Positions 8,921-18,404 are shown, counted from the stretch's first letter. The stretch is 64,000 bases of DNA from an uncultured Vampirovibrio sp. (GCA_910584405.1 CAJUAL010000007.1:46895-110894); one strand, 5' to 3'. Program-made: numbers and translations. Notes: generated by a model from the letters alone, not told the origin.

Positions 8921-9939
8921 TGGATAAAAAAAGGTTTGTATTATCAGGTTATTTCGGATTTAAGAACTTTGGCGACGAGGCAATTTTATCTGTCTTGGTT
9001 AATAAATTGAAAGAACTTAATCAAAGTATTACCGTTATTTCTTCTAATCCCGAGTATACAAAATCTAAATTTAAACATATCAGAAGTATTTATACTTTTA
9101 ATTTACGTGATATTCTCGGAGCAATTATAAAATCTGATTACTTGATTTCAGGCGGAGGAAGCTTGTTGCAGGATGTGACAAGTTTTAAGAGTCTGATTTA
9201 TTATTTATTAATTATATTTTTAGGACTTTTGTTAGGGAAAAAAGTTATAATATTTGCCCAAGGTATCGGACCTATAAATAATAAATTCGGTCAGTTTTTG
9301 ACAAGATTATTACTAAAACACTGTACGTATGTAAGCGTACGGGATGAAAAAAGTTTGAAGCTTCTTGAAAGTTGGGGAGTACATGCTGATTTGGTTTGTG
9401 ACCCTGTTTTTTCTACTAAAATTGAGTCAGCTGCAAAAACAAATACTGTTGCTGTTCAATTAAGAGATTTCAAGACTATGAATGAAGATTTTATCGATAG
9501 ACTTGCTCAAAAGGTTTCTACGGAATTTTCTGATAAAACTGTTGAAATTTATTCGTTTCAAGATGATATTGACTTAAAAATCTGTGAAGCTTTTGAAAAG
9601 TCACTCAATTTATTAAACCCTGATATTAAAACTGTTTTGTATTCTAATTTAACTGATGAGCAGATTATAAGCGGGATTTCAAAAGCTGAATACCTTATTG
9701 CAATGCGCTTTCATGCAATTATTGTCGGGTTGATATCTTCAACAAAAATTCTTGCTGTTGATTATGATGTAAAAGTTCAAAAGATAGCTGCCGAATTTGG
9801 ATTACCGATTATTGATTTAAAAAATGATTTCGGAAATAAGTTTGATGAACTAAAAGCGGCGCATATTGAGGTATTAAATTGTTTGGTTAAAAATAAAGCT
9901 TTTGACTGGAGTGGATTTTTGAAAGCTATCAAGGAGTAA
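8920..9939 (+). CDS. csaB: CsaB-like polysaccharide pyruvyl transferase
   Basis: The 339-residue protein shows the family's opening LSGYFGFKNFGDEAILSVLV, the glycine loop SGGGSLLQDVTS, VRDEKS, and the C-terminal MRFHAIIVGL. CsaB enzymes transfer pyruvate to secondary cell-wall polysaccharide, which in many bacteria anchors SLH-domain envelope proteins. One hydrophobic stretch (about residues 90-112, YLLIIFLGLLLGKKVIIF) is part of the fold rather than a clear membrane anchor. The start overlaps the previous stop by one base. Its position just before a glycosyltransferase gene supports an envelope role. Confidence 0.85.
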   Translation: MDKKRFVLSGYFGFKNFGDEAILSVLVNKLKELNQSITVISSNPEYTKSKFKHIRSIYTFNLRDILGAIIKSDYLISGGGSLLQDVTSFKSLIYYLLIIFLGLLLGKKVIIFAQGIGPINNKFGQFLTRLLLKHCTYVSVRDEKSLKLLESWGVHADLVCDPVFSTKIESAAKTNTVAVQLRDFKTMNEDFIDRLAQKVSTEFSDKTVEIYSFQDDIDLKICEAFEKSLNLLNPDIKTVLYSNLTDEQIISGISKAEYLIAMRFHAIIVGLISSTKILAVDYDVKVQKIAAEFGLPIIDLKNDFGNKFDELKAAHIEVLNCLVKNKAFDWSGFLKAIKE

Positions 9940-9941
9940 GC

Positions 9942-10883
9942 ATGGCTTTTTTTTCTGTTATTATTCCTGTTTATAATGTTGAAAATTATCTTTCTAAGTG
10001 TTTAGACAGTGTAACATGTCAAACTTTTGCAGATATTGAGATAATTTGTGTAAACGACGGTTCAACTGATGAGTCTTTATCTATACTTGAAAAGTATGCG
10101 CAAAATGATAAGCGTATCAGAGTTATAAATAAAGAAAATCATGGGGTGTCTGCTGCAAGAAACGATGGAATCTCTGTTGCAAACGGTGAATTTATCATGT
10201 TTTTGGATGCAGATGATATGTATTTACCTCAAACATGTGAGTATGTTTATGAAAAAATAAAGCAAGATAACCCTGACATTGTTTGTTTTGGTCATTCTAA
10301 TAATGTTAAGCTGGTGGAAAAACTTGCAAAACGTGCAGATAAAGCAAAGCTTGGTAATATTATTGCAAATCAGGTTTTTATATGGAATAAAGCCTTTCGT
10401 AAAAGTTTTTTAACCGAAAATTCAATAAGTTTCCCGATAGGTGTGAAAACTGCAGAAGATATTGTATTTTGTTGTCGCTGCTATTTTTGTAAGCCTAAAT
10501 ATTCTTACATTCCAAAATCCTTGTATTTATATACAACAAAACGTGAAAATTCAGCAACAACACAAAACATTTGTTGTATTGAAAATGATATGAAAGCTTA
10601 TCGGGTGATTGCTGAATCTGATTCATATAAATCCTCGGATAAGTCTGTAAGATTATTGATTACAAACCACTTTTTATCAGGTTCTGTCAGGTATTGGAAC
10701 ACTTTGACGGTTGAAGAGTACAGAGAAAAATATTTAAATGATATAGAAGAATTTTTAATTTTAGTTAAAAATCAATTTTCTTTTGCTGATTGTTTTAAGA
10801 TTAATCGATTTAGAAAACTTTCGCTTATCATTTATCGCAATAAATTGACACAATATCTTAACAAGCATAAAATTAATTTATGA
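9942..10883 (+). CDS. Family 2 glycosyltransferase
   Basis: The 313-residue protein has a GT-A fold N-terminus: FSVIIPVYNVENYLSKCLDS, then DIEIICVNDGSTD, and a DxD-type motif in FLDADDMY (about residues 90). No transmembrane helix is seen, so it is probably cytoplasmic or peripheral. It follows csaB by 2 bp and overlaps the next gene by 4 bp. The acceptor cannot be read from sequence; cell-wall polysaccharide or O-antigen-like glycan is the likely target given the neighbour. Confidence 0.85.
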   Translation: MAFFSVIIPVYNVENYLSKCLDSVTCQTFADIEIICVNDGSTDESLSILEKYAQNDKRIRVINKENHGVSAARNDGISVANGEFIMFLDADDMYLPQTCEYVYEKIKQDNPDIVCFGHSNNVKLVEKLAKRADKAKLGNIIANQVFIWNKAFRKSFLTENSISFPIGVKTAEDIVFCCRCYFCKPKYSYIPKSLYLYTTKRENSATTQNICCIENDMKAYRVIAESDSYKSSDKSVRLLITNHFLSGSVRYWNTLTVEEYREKYLNDIEEFLILVKNQFSFADCFKINRFRKLSLIIYRNKLTQYLNKHKINL

Positions 10884-11641
10884 ATATAAAAGAATTTTTA
10901 ACAGGTTATAAAGGAAAAGATATCCCAAAAGAGTTGAAAGCTTTCAACTGGGGGGCGTATATTTTTACTTTTATCTGGGGGATAAAATATAAAGCATGGA
11001 TTACATTACTGGCAATTCCGTTTATGGTATTTCAGCTTCCTCTGGGGTTAAATTGGTTATTGTTTGCTGTATTGCAAATATATTGCGGTATAAAAGGTAA
11101 TGAATGGGCCTATCAGGTTGAGTGGTGGAAAAGTCCTGCCGAATATAGAAGAACTCAGCTAAAATGGGCTGTCTGTGCTATGCTGCTTACTCTTCTTTGC
11201 CCGCTTGTTGCAGGAATATTGGCTGTAAAATTTGCTAAAAATCCTGATAATTTAAAAGATTTTGTCAGAAACTCACAGTGTGTTACTGCAAATAATAAGG
11301 TTAAAAAAGGTATAGTGAGAGTTTCTGTTACTTCGACTCCTAATGAAATGGCTCAGAAATTTTCAACCAGGTTTAAGAATACACGTGTTGAAGGCAATAA
11401 GGTGATTTTTACTAACGGAAAAAATGAGTCGTATTATATTATGTTTGATAAAATGGACAATGATGCAGCCTGTGATGTTTCTAAAAACTGTTTTATAACT
11501 TCAAATTATGAGCTTCCTGATATGATGATACTTCCGTTTGACGCATGTACTTTCTATTTTGATAATAATAAAAATGTTATTCCTGATAAGAGTACTTCTG
11601 AAGCTTTGCAAAAAGGTGCAAACATATTTAAGTATTTGTAG
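10880..11641 (+). CDS. DUF2628-like membrane protein
   Basis: The 253-residue protein begins with an amphipathic segment and AFNWGAYIFTFIWGIKYKAW, a pattern typical of DUF2628 proteins. Three hydrophobic helices follow (about 25-70 and 95-115), then a soluble C-terminal domain of ~130 residues of unknown type. Its function is unknown. It is the last gene of the aldolase-to-glycosyltransferase run (4-bp overlap with the preceding gene) and ends before a bidirectional terminator. A helper role in envelope glycan export is only a guess. Confidence 0.65.
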   Translation: MNIKEFLTGYKGKDIPKELKAFNWGAYIFTFIWGIKYKAWITLLAIPFMVFQLPLGLNWLLFAVLQIYCGIKGNEWAYQVEWWKSPAEYRRTQLKWAVCAMLLTLLCPLVAGILAVKFAKNPDNLKDFVRNSQCVTANNKVKKGIVRVSVTSTPNEMAQKFSTRFKNTRVEGNKVIFTNGKNESYYIMFDKMDNDAACDVSKNCFITSNYELPDMMILPFDACTFYFDNNKNVIPDKSTSEALQKGANIFKYL

Positions 11642-11662
11642 TAATTAATTATTATAGACATT

Positions 11663-11691
11663 AAAAAAGACTCACATACGTGAGTCTTTTT
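11663..11691. terminator. Bidirectional terminator
   Basis: Stem GACTCAC/GTGAGTC with an ATAC loop is flanked by A6 on the left and T5 on the right. It can end both the plus-strand operon and the minus-strand tRNA-Leu transcript. Confidence 0.9.
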
Positions 11692-11696
11692 AAGTT

Positions 11697-11783
11697 TGCT
11701 CCAGGCCAGACTTGAACTGGCACTGGGTTATACGCCCAATTGGATTTTAAGTCCAACGCGTCTACCGATTCCGCCACTGGAGC
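11697..11783 (-). tRNA. tRNA-Leu (anticodon UAA)
   Basis: An 87-nt class II tRNA reads on the minus strand from GCTCCAG at 11783 to CTGGAGC plus discriminator A at 11697. The anticodon loop CTTAAAA sits between TTGGA and TCCAA, giving anticodon UAA. A long variable arm and the T-loop GTTCAAG are present. The CCA end is not encoded. Confidence 0.95.
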
Positions 11784-11829
11784 ATATCTGTCGGCTACTC
11801 GTTTATAATATAACAAACAATCCTTATTG

Positions 11830-13032
11830 TCAATCAGAAAATTTGTTCAAATATTTATCAATTTCTCTAATTCTTATTGTAATGTCTTCAATAATTAAAT
11901 TTAGAGAGTTTGAAACTGTTTCCACATTGGCGCAGGTTGAGCGTCCCAGTAAGCCTGTTTTTATATTGTTAAATGCAAGTTTTTGGAATAGAGAAATTGC
12001 ATCGTAAAGCTCTGAATCTATAATTTTATTTACACCTGCAAGGTATATAAATAATTCTGCCAATGCGTTTTTTCCTGCGGAATATTTTTTTAAAACAAAA
12101 AATCCCTGAATATTTCTCAATTTATCCAATATTTCGGAATAAATTTCTAAAATATTTTGTTTTTTCATGACCAGATAATTTTTAAAATAGTTCATTGTCT
12201 GGCGGTATCCGTCATCAATAATTGCTTGTCTTTTTTCATTCGGGTAATTAAAATCAACAACAACTACATTTCCTGTATCTATGACAAGATAATCATATTT
12301 ATCTTTTTTGCCGTAGATATTCTTTATAAAATCAGTTTCAGATGATGTTATACAGGTATACATGCCGTTAACATATTCTATAGGACTTGCGTCTTTTCCT
12401 GCATAAGTTCCTTCAAGCCTTATTTCAAGAATCCTGTTTTCTGTGTTTTTCAGATTCTTTGATAAAGACCACATAGGTTTACCTTTCATCAAATCTCCGT
12501 CAACAAGCATCTCATCATCAACTGTTAATGCTCGCATTAATCCGGGCATACAGCATGAAATTCTTACTGCCATCGCAACTTCAAAATCAGGCGTTTCGAA
12601 GTTTGAAAATTCTTTGCAGGTAAAAGTTTTCATATTTGTCGTTATAATTACAAGATTTTTGTTTAAATCCTTGAAAGAAACAGGTCTGCACTGACCTTTT
12701 AAATACGCTTCTTTATAGTATTTTCTTTCTATTAAATCTCTAAGCCATTCAAGGAATACTTCCCCTTTACTTAATGCAAATTTCTGGTTAAATCCGAGCG
12801 ATATATCTCTGAATAACTCGAAGTTTACTGATAAAAATACCTCTGCAATTTCTTCATACGTATACCCGACAGCATATAATGCTGCAATCATTGATCCGAC
12901 AGAAGAACCTGCAAGGGTTGTTGCTTCTATACCTAATGTTTCCAGAGCTTTTATTACCCCAACATGAGCCGCTCCCCGTATCGCGCCTCCGCCAAATAAA
13001 CATGTGTATTTAAAATTATTATGCTCTCTCAT
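11830..13032 (-). CDS. Patatin-like phospholipase
   Basis: The 400-residue protein carries the complete patatin catalytic set: oxyanion loop GGGAIRGAAHVG (about 14-25), nucleophile Ser44 in GSSVG, and the Asp178-Gly179 dyad partner in LVDGDLMKG. It should hydrolyse acyl lipids. There is no signal peptide, so it is cytoplasmic or secreted by a route not visible here. The last ~130 residues form a helical tail rich in Lys/Asn that is outside the catalytic fold. It starts at the first ATG (13032), just before the glycine loop. It is a single gene whose 3' end faces tRNA-Leu. Confidence 0.9.
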   Translation of the reverse strand: MREHNNFKYTCLFGGGAIRGAAHVGVIKALETLGIEATTLAGSSVGSMIAALYAVGYTYEEIAEVFLSVNFELFRDISLGFNQKFALSKGEVFLEWLRDLIERKYYKEAYLKGQCRPVSFKDLNKNLVIITTNMKTFTCKEFSNFETPDFEVAMAVRISCCMPGLMRALTVDDEMLVDGDLMKGKPMWSLSKNLKNTENRILEIRLEGTYAGKDASPIEYVNGMYTCITSSETDFIKNIYGKKDKYDYLVIDTGNVVVVDFNYPNEKRQAIIDDGYRQTMNYFKNYLVMKKQNILEIYSEILDKLRNIQGFFVLKKYSAGKNALAELFIYLAGVNKIIDSELYDAISLFQKLAFNNIKTGLLGRSTCANVETVSNSLNLIIEDITIRIREIDKYLNKFSD

Positions 13033-13053
13033 TTCTAATTCTCATTTTATCAT

Positions 13054-13087
13054 AAAAAAAGGATTAACCATTCCCCGGTCAATCCCT
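13054..13087 (-). terminator. Terminator after the HEAT-like gene
   Basis: On the minus strand GGATTGACC pairs with GGTTAATCC (one mismatch) and is followed by a long T run. It lies between the 93-residue gene and the patatin gene. Confidence 0.8.
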
Positions 13088-13114
13088 TTTCTTGTTTTGA
13101 AGTTTTTTATGAAC

Positions 13115-13396
13115 TTAAGCTGCGATACCTTTAATTTCTCTAATAAGATATTCTGCAACCCATTCAAAATCTTTATTATCATGTGCTGCTTTTTTTAAGT
13201 ATTCAACTGATGCATCACCGATTCTGATAAGAGTCATTGCAACAACACCTCTTTTGATACCTCTTACTACTTGTAATTGGTTTACTAATTCAGGAAGTAC
13301 TTCTGTTCCGATACTTACTAATTCGTTTTCAATTTTATTTTTTGTTGTGTTGTCTGCGTTTTCTAATTCTGATAATATTTCATTAACTGATGGCAT
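13115..13396 (-). CDS. Small HEAT-repeat-like protein
   Basis: The 93-residue all-helical protein (MPSVNEILSELENADN...) has two HEAT/armadillo-like units: IGTEVLPELVNQLQVV and MTLIRIGDASVEYLKKAA. The start is put at the ATG at 13396 because GGAGATG lies 7 nt upstream; an earlier in-frame ATG at 13423 would contain the ribosome-binding site within the coding sequence. Such proteins are scaffolds; no partner can be named. It has its own terminator. Confidence 0.65.
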   Translation of the reverse strand: MPSVNEILSELENADNTTKNKIENELVSIGTEVLPELVNQLQVVRGIKRGVVAMTLIRIGDASVEYLKKAAHDNKDFEWVAEYLIREIKGIAA

Positions 13397-13474
13397 ATTT
13401 TCATCTCCATGTTTTAATCTCATTTACATTATTATTATAATTTAAAAAATAAGCGATTCTTGATTTCCTTACAT

Positions 13475-13497
13475 AATCTTTATATCTTATAAAGATT
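13475..13497. repeat. Perfect 10-bp inverted repeat
   Basis: AATCTTTATA and TATAAAGATT are separated by TCT. The repeat lies between the end of the HNH gene and the start of the HEAT-like gene. The stem is AT-only and no T run follows, so an operator is as likely as a terminator. Confidence 0.5.
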
Positions 13498-13510
13498 ATT
13501 AATATCTTCT

Positions 13511-15457
13511 TTATATGCTGTCTGAAAAGTCAAATTTTCCGCGGGTTTCTTCTTTTACAAGATCAATGATGTTTTGTGCCCAATCCTCATAACCTTCCAG
13601 TTCTCCGCGTTTTGCCATATCATTTATTGTTCGTAATTGGAGCGGGAAATATATTCTGGCTTTCGGATTTTGAATAAGCCACGGGAAGATTTGCTTACCG
13701 CCTTTTATAACTTGGTTGCAGAATTTGCATAACCCGATCATGTTATTTTTATTGTTTTCTCCGCCTTTTTTCTTGGCGACAAGGTGGTCGGCTGTTGCTA
13801 AATCTGAGTTAAATATTTTATATATTATTGTTTGCAGCGGGTCTTTATCTTTTTGCATGTCTTGTTCATTGTATTTTACTATAGTATTTTTATTGCAAAT
13901 AATTTTTATTTTATTTAAAAATGTATACAAAAAGACCGGCATATTTTTATCAAAATCAAAGTCTTTTAATCCTTCACTGACGAAACTCATGTAATTAAAG
14001 TCTTTTTTCAGTTTCCCGCTTGAAATATATTCAAATATTGCTTTTGCTATTTTGTCGTAATTTTGAACTTCTGCAAGCGGTCTTGTTTGAAGTATATAGC
14101 TTCTGGCCTTTGAAAAATCTTTGAATGCTTTTAGTACTTCTTCTTCCGCGTTTTTATCAGCATGATATTGTACTAATTCAACTAGTTCTTGTTTTGAAAT
14201 GTCGGGATTTTCTTCTGCTAACTTTATCACTAAATCAGCATTTTCTCTTGCATATTCACCTATGTATTTATCGTATTCTTTGAGTATGCCGATATAGCCT
14301 TTTATTGTTGAACGGTGGGCAAGTTCATGTTCGATTTTTTGCTTTATTTCATGCGGCAGCAATGTAGAACCGCAGCCAGCACAAGGGATATCGGTTTTTG
14401 TTTGACTTATTGGTTCAAATTCATTGTGGCGGGATGCTATTTGATTTAGTTTTTTTATTGTGTTTATTTCATCTGTGCTAAAAGTTATTTCATGCCTTGA
14501 AATTCTGTCTATAAAGGTTGTTAAATAATATATGTATGATGAATTGGTTTCCAGATTTCGATGCCCTAATTTTACTGAAATATCTTGAAGATATTTTCTG
14601 ATGTTTTCTTTTAGTGCAGGATCTTCTAAGTCTGTTGGGATTAAAAATGTTTTTCCGGATTTCTGAGCGCAGGAATGACATGTCAGAATTTCGTTATTAG
14701 GGTTATCCAGCTCAAAGATGTTTGAAATTTTACCATGATTTACCAATGATTTGGAAAAAATTCTTCCTGCCATTATTTTTGCAATTTCTGATGGTGATTT
14801 TTCTTCTATGTCAGGAATTTTAAATACGTATAAGTAATCGCTGCTCTTTTTAAGGCTTAAAACTGTATTATTTAAAATCTCAATATATTCTGCCTTGTTC
14901 ATATTACAGTTTTTTAGTACAGGTATAAGTTTCTTATTATAATTGTAACTACTTATGGTTGGTTTGATTTCGCTTACAAATTGTTGGATTTCCTCTTGAT
15001 TTTCCTGAGATTGAGATTTTGAAAATTCTAAAAGATAGTTGTTTGATTTGTCTACAGCATCTTTATGTTTTAAGAATGCACCTTTGTTGAGTTTATTAAA
15101 GTATTGTTTAAAATCATTATCAATGGTTTCGTGTCTTCTTAATATTTTATGCATGCCTGACGGGACATAGTCTTTATATTCATTTACTAACTCGGAAAAA
15201 TCACTTGCTGTTTCAACTTCTGAAGCTTTATCTAAAATAGTTTGGAACTCTTTTTCTGTCAGCATAGCAGTACCGCATCGGGGGCAATGTATTCCATTTA
15301 TATCTGTAGCTTGTGATAGATATGAAGGAGCATTGCTTTTTGATACTTCAAATGAATCCTCTGTAGGGGAAGCTTGAAAGCTTATAAATGGGGATTTTTG
15401 AATATTTTGAAGCTGTTTTTGTATGTATAAATTATAATTTATCGGTAAAATTTTCAT
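13511..15457 (-). CDS. Zinc-ribbon protein with C-terminal HNH domain
   Basis: The 648-residue protein starts MKILPINYNLYIQKQLQN, an N-terminus I associate with many unclassified Gastranaerophilales proteins. It carries three CxxC-type knuckles at C58/C61, C260/C263 and C359/C362, separated by helical regions of about 100-200 residues. At the end is an HNH-like motif: D557-H558, a KKGGENNKNN loop and C577-x-x-C580-N581. The HNH signature suggests a nuclease, but the rest has no recognised domain. An in-frame TTG at 15481 lies upstream; the ATG at 15457 is preferred. It is the last gene of the run pgi, unknown, trxB, this gene. Confidence 0.75.
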   Translation of the reverse strand: MKILPINYNLYIQKQLQNIQKSPFISFQASPTEDSFEVSKSNAPSYLSQATDINGIHCPRCGTAMLTEKEFQTILDKASEVETASDFSELVNEYKDYVPSGMHKILRRHETIDNDFKQYFNKLNKGAFLKHKDAVDKSNNYLLEFSKSQSQENQEEIQQFVSEIKPTISSYNYNKKLIPVLKNCNMNKAEYIEILNNTVLSLKKSSDYLYVFKIPDIEEKSPSEIAKIMAGRIFSKSLVNHGKISNIFELDNPNNEILTCHSCAQKSGKTFLIPTDLEDPALKENIRKYLQDISVKLGHRNLETNSSYIYYLTTFIDRISRHEITFSTDEINTIKKLNQIASRHNEFEPISQTKTDIPCAGCGSTLLPHEIKQKIEHELAHRSTIKGYIGILKEYDKYIGEYARENADLVIKLAEENPDISKQELVELVQYHADKNAEEEVLKAFKDFSKARSYILQTRPLAEVQNYDKIAKAIFEYISSGKLKKDFNYMSFVSEGLKDFDFDKNMPVFLYTFLNKIKIICNKNTIVKYNEQDMQKDKDPLQTIIYKIFNSDLATADHLVAKKKGGENNKNNMIGLCKFCNQVIKGGKQIFPWLIQNPKARIYFPLQLRTINDMAKRGELEGYEDWAQNIIDLVKEETRGKFDFSDSI

Positions 15458-15493
15458 TACAAGGTTAGTAAACCCTGTCAAAATATTTTTTGC

Positions 15494-16432
15494 CTATACT
15501 TTTACACCTTTTAACGAATCAATGTACTTAAGTGCATACACTGCCCCTGTAGCTCCGTCTGAGGCAGCTGTAATTACTTGTCTTAACGGTGTGTTTCTGA
15601 CATCTCCGACCGCGTAAACTCCCTCAATTGAAGTTTTCATTGTTTCATCAGTTAAGATAAATCCCTTACTGTCTTGTGCTACTTGTCCGTTTATTTTTTC
15701 AACGTTAGGACAAATTCCTATATATGGAAATATTCCCTCAACTCCAAGGGTTGTGAATTCTGCGCTTTTTGCATTTTTTAAGATGATTGAGTTTACTGTA
15801 TTTTCACCTTTAATTTCGGTTACGCAAGTGTCCCAGATTATTTCAATCTTTTCGTTGTCAAAGGCTCGTTGTTGAATAATTTTATCAGCTCTGAGTTCAT
15901 CTCTTCTGTGAATAATGTATACTTTTGAGGCAAATCTGGTTAGATAAACAGCTTCTTCAACCGCAGAATTTCCTCCGCCGACAACCGCTATAACTTTATC
16001 CTTATAAAATGCTCCGTCGCATACTGCACAATAACTTACACCTCTTCCGATAAATTCTTCTTCTCCGGGGATACAAAGTTTCATCGGCTTTGCTCCGGTT
16101 GCAATGATTACTGTTTTTGCATGAAATTCATCGGTTTTTGTTTTAATAATTTTAGGCTGCGATACAAGATCTATAGTTTCAATTTCCTGCATTGGAAATT
16201 TTTGCAGCCCAAACATATCTGCGTGCTGTTCAAATTTTTCCATTAAGTCATATCCGCCTATTTTAGAAAAGCCCGGGTAATTTTCCAGTTCCAAGTAATT
16301 AGATGGTTGACCGCCAAGCATGTTTACATCAACAATTGCGGCAGAAATTCCTCCTCTTGATGCGTATAATCCTGCGCTAAACCCTGCAGGGCCTCCTCCT
16401 AAAATTACTGTATCAAATTCATAAGTTTGCAT
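15494..16432 (-). CDS. trxB: Thioredoxin reductase
   Basis: The 312-residue flavoprotein has FAD-binding GGGPAG (12-17), the redox-active pair C135 and C138 in CAVCD, the NADPH-binding GGGNSA, and a C-terminal GVYAVGDVR FAD contact. It reduces thioredoxin with NADPH in the cytoplasm. Length and order match low-molecular-weight bacterial TrxB. It lies 10 bp downstream of a secreted-protein gene in the pgi operon. No thioredoxin gene is in the window; the glutaredoxin at 23399 is a possible alternative partner. Confidence 0.95.
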   Translation of the reverse strand: MQTYEFDTVILGGGPAGFSAGLYASRGGISAAIVDVNMLGGQPSNYLELENYPGFSKIGGYDLMEKFEQHADMFGLQKFPMQEIETIDLVSQPKIIKTKTDEFHAKTVIIATGAKPMKLCIPGEEEFIGRGVSYCAVCDGAFYKDKVIAVVGGGNSAVEEAVYLTRFASKVYIIHRRDELRADKIIQQRAFDNEKIEIIWDTCVTEIKGENTVNSIILKNAKSAEFTTLGVEGIFPYIGICPNVEKINGQVAQDSKGFILTDETMKTSIEGVYAVGDVRNTPLRQVITAASDGATGAVYALKYIDSLKGVKV

Positions 16433-16442
16433 ATTACAATCC

Positions 16443-16943
16443 TCAATTCTTTAATATACTTTCTCCTGCAATTTTTTCGCCGCGAAGTGAATATTTTGCA
16501 GTTTCTGTTTTCATTGTTTTTCCGTTAACTTCTGACACTGTGTCTAACTTTAGCTCATCGAATCCTTCAAAACTTTCTCCGTTAATTGTTATACTTACAG
16601 TATCCGTTAAGTATTTGTTTCCGTTTCTTCCGCTTTTTGTAAATGTAACAGTATCTCCTTCAACACTGTTTATTTCAACTTTAGCACTTGCTCCCGAAAA
16701 CGGATTACTTAAATTAATGACGTCATTTTCAACAGATAAGTTCCACAAATCTAAGCCTTTTTCTTTAAAAGTTATAGGTGAATCCGTATCAATGCGTTTT
16801 GATACAACCCGCCATAATCCGTACATTGCATTTGGTACGGCAGTAACCGAACCTTTTAATACGGGCTGAGTTGCTTTTGCAATACTTATTACGCTGACTA
16901 CAACGAAAAATATTAAAGAAACTATTGTAAGAACTTTTTTCAT
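16443..16943 (-). CDS. Hypothetical exported protein, 166 aa
   Basis: The N-terminus MKKVLTIVSLIFFVVVSVIS is a signal peptide or membrane anchor. The rest is beta-rich (SVENDVINLSNPFSG, VEGDTVTFTKSGRNG, SITINGESFEGFDELKLDTV), resembling a small lipocalin-like or OB-like barrel. No family is recognised. It starts one base after the pgi stop and lies 10 bp before trxB, so it is surely co-transcribed with both. Confidence 0.7.
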   Translation of the reverse strand: MKKVLTIVSLIFFVVVSVISIAKATQPVLKGSVTAVPNAMYGLWRVVSKRIDTDSPITFKEKGLDLWNLSVENDVINLSNPFSGASAKVEINSVEGDTVTFTKSGRNGNKYLTDTVSITINGESFEGFDELKLDTVSEVNGKTMKTETAKYSLRGEKIAGESILKN

Positions 16944-16944
16944 T

Positions 16945-18336
16945 TTAAGCTGATGCCATTTTCATTTGAAGGTTTTTTGCAGAATCTTCATATCCTGCTC
17001 TGCCCATTAATGCATAAGTGTAATTTTTTGCCTGTTCAACACCTGGCTGATTAAAGGTATTAATATTATATAATTCTCCTGCTATTGCTGTTTGAACTTC
17101 AAACATATAAAGCAATTGTGCAAGGTAATAACCGTTAACTTTAGGCATAGTGATTGTTACTGTCGGTCTTGCATAATCAGATAATGAAACTCTTGTTGAA
17201 TCTGCTTCTGCATTGATTAAATCGTTCATTGTTTTCCCGCCTAAGTAACCTATTCCTGTGTATTCAAAAATTTTAGGTATATCGAGCGTTGTATCAAATT
17301 CTTTAACTCTGATAAAGTTTATAATCTTGTCATTCGGACCTTCGTTATATAATTGAATTTGAGAATGTTGATCTGTTGCACCGAGAGCTTTAACAGGGGT
17401 TTGACCGATATGAACGTGATTTCCTTGTTTGTCGGTATCTTTTCCCAGTGATTCTGCCCAAAGTTGAACATACCAATCCGAAACATATTTTAATTTACTT
17501 GAATACGGCATCATTACAGAAATATGTTTGCCTCGTTTTATATCAAGTAAGTATTGTATTAACGCGTTTTGGGCTGCAATATTTTCATTGATGTCGGTAT
17601 TTTTTAAGGCTAAATCCATATCCTTAATACCGTTCATTATTTCATCAATATCAATTCCCACTAATGCAAATGGTAAAAGACCTACTGCTGAAAAGACCGA
17701 AAATCTTCCACCAACATCATCCGGAACTACAAATGTTTTATAACCTTCTTGTTCTGCAATTTGACGAAGTACACCAGTTTGTTTATCGGTTGTTGCTACA
17801 ACATTTTTTCTGTATTCGTCTTCTCCGAGTTCTTTTTCCAGTCTGTCTTTTACAATCATAAATTGTGACATTGTTTCTGCGGTTGAACCGGATTTTGTTA
17901 TTACATTAACAAGAGTTTTTTTCAAATCTAAAATATCAAGTAATCCGTTTATAGAATCAGGGTCGATATTATCAAGAAAGAAGATTCTCGGGAAATCGTC
18001 ACGTTGTTCTTTTGAAAGTAAATTCCAATAAGGTTTCAATAAAGCTTCTGTTACGGCAATTCCGCCTAAAGCTGAGCCGCCGATTCCTAAGACCAATATA
18101 TTATCAAATCTTCCACGAACCATTGACGCGTATTCTTTGACATACCATAAGGTTTCTTCATTATAACCGAGATTCATCCATTGAAGCCATTGACCCGGTT
18201 TGTCTTTACGTTTGTTTAAGTCGCTTATGATTTCTGCGATACGTTCTTTATATTCTGTGAATTCTTTTTGAATATTCAGTCCGTGTTCCGGACCTACAAC
18301 CATTGCATCCGCGTTTCTATAGTCAAACGTAATCAT
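16945..18336 (-). CDS. pgi: Glucose-6-phosphate isomerase
   Basis: The 463-residue enzyme interconverts glucose 6-phosphate and fructose 6-phosphate. SIS-domain landmarks are VLGIGGSALGG (about 80-92), the phosphate-binding VITKSGSTAET, the catalytic-loop DVGGRFSVFSAVGLLP, and a C-terminal His/Lys region. The length fits the shorter bacterial Pgi type. It is the first gene of a four-gene minus-strand run and supplies fructose 6-phosphate to GlmS, which is encoded elsewhere in the window (54897). Confidence 0.95.
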   Translation of the reverse strand: MITFDYRNADAMVVGPEHGLNIQKEFTEYKERIAEIISDLNKRKDKPGQWLQWMNLGYNEETLWYVKEYASMVRGRFDNILVLGIGGSALGGIAVTEALLKPYWNLLSKEQRDDFPRIFFLDNIDPDSINGLLDILDLKKTLVNVITKSGSTAETMSQFMIVKDRLEKELGEDEYRKNVVATTDKQTGVLRQIAEQEGYKTFVVPDDVGGRFSVFSAVGLLPFALVGIDIDEIMNGIKDMDLALKNTDINENIAAQNALIQYLLDIKRGKHISVMMPYSSKLKYVSDWYVQLWAESLGKDTDKQGNHVHIGQTPVKALGATDQHSQIQLYNEGPNDKIINFIRVKEFDTTLDIPKIFEYTGIGYLGGKTMNDLINAEADSTRVSLSDYARPTVTITMPKVNGYYLAQLLYMFEVQTAIAGELYNINTFNQPGVEQAKNYTYALMGRAGYEDSAKNLQMKMASA

Positions 18337-18404
18337 TGATACCTAAAATCCCTTCCTCTTATATTTTTCAATTAACCTCTATTTCTATTTTATATACTCA
18401 ACAA

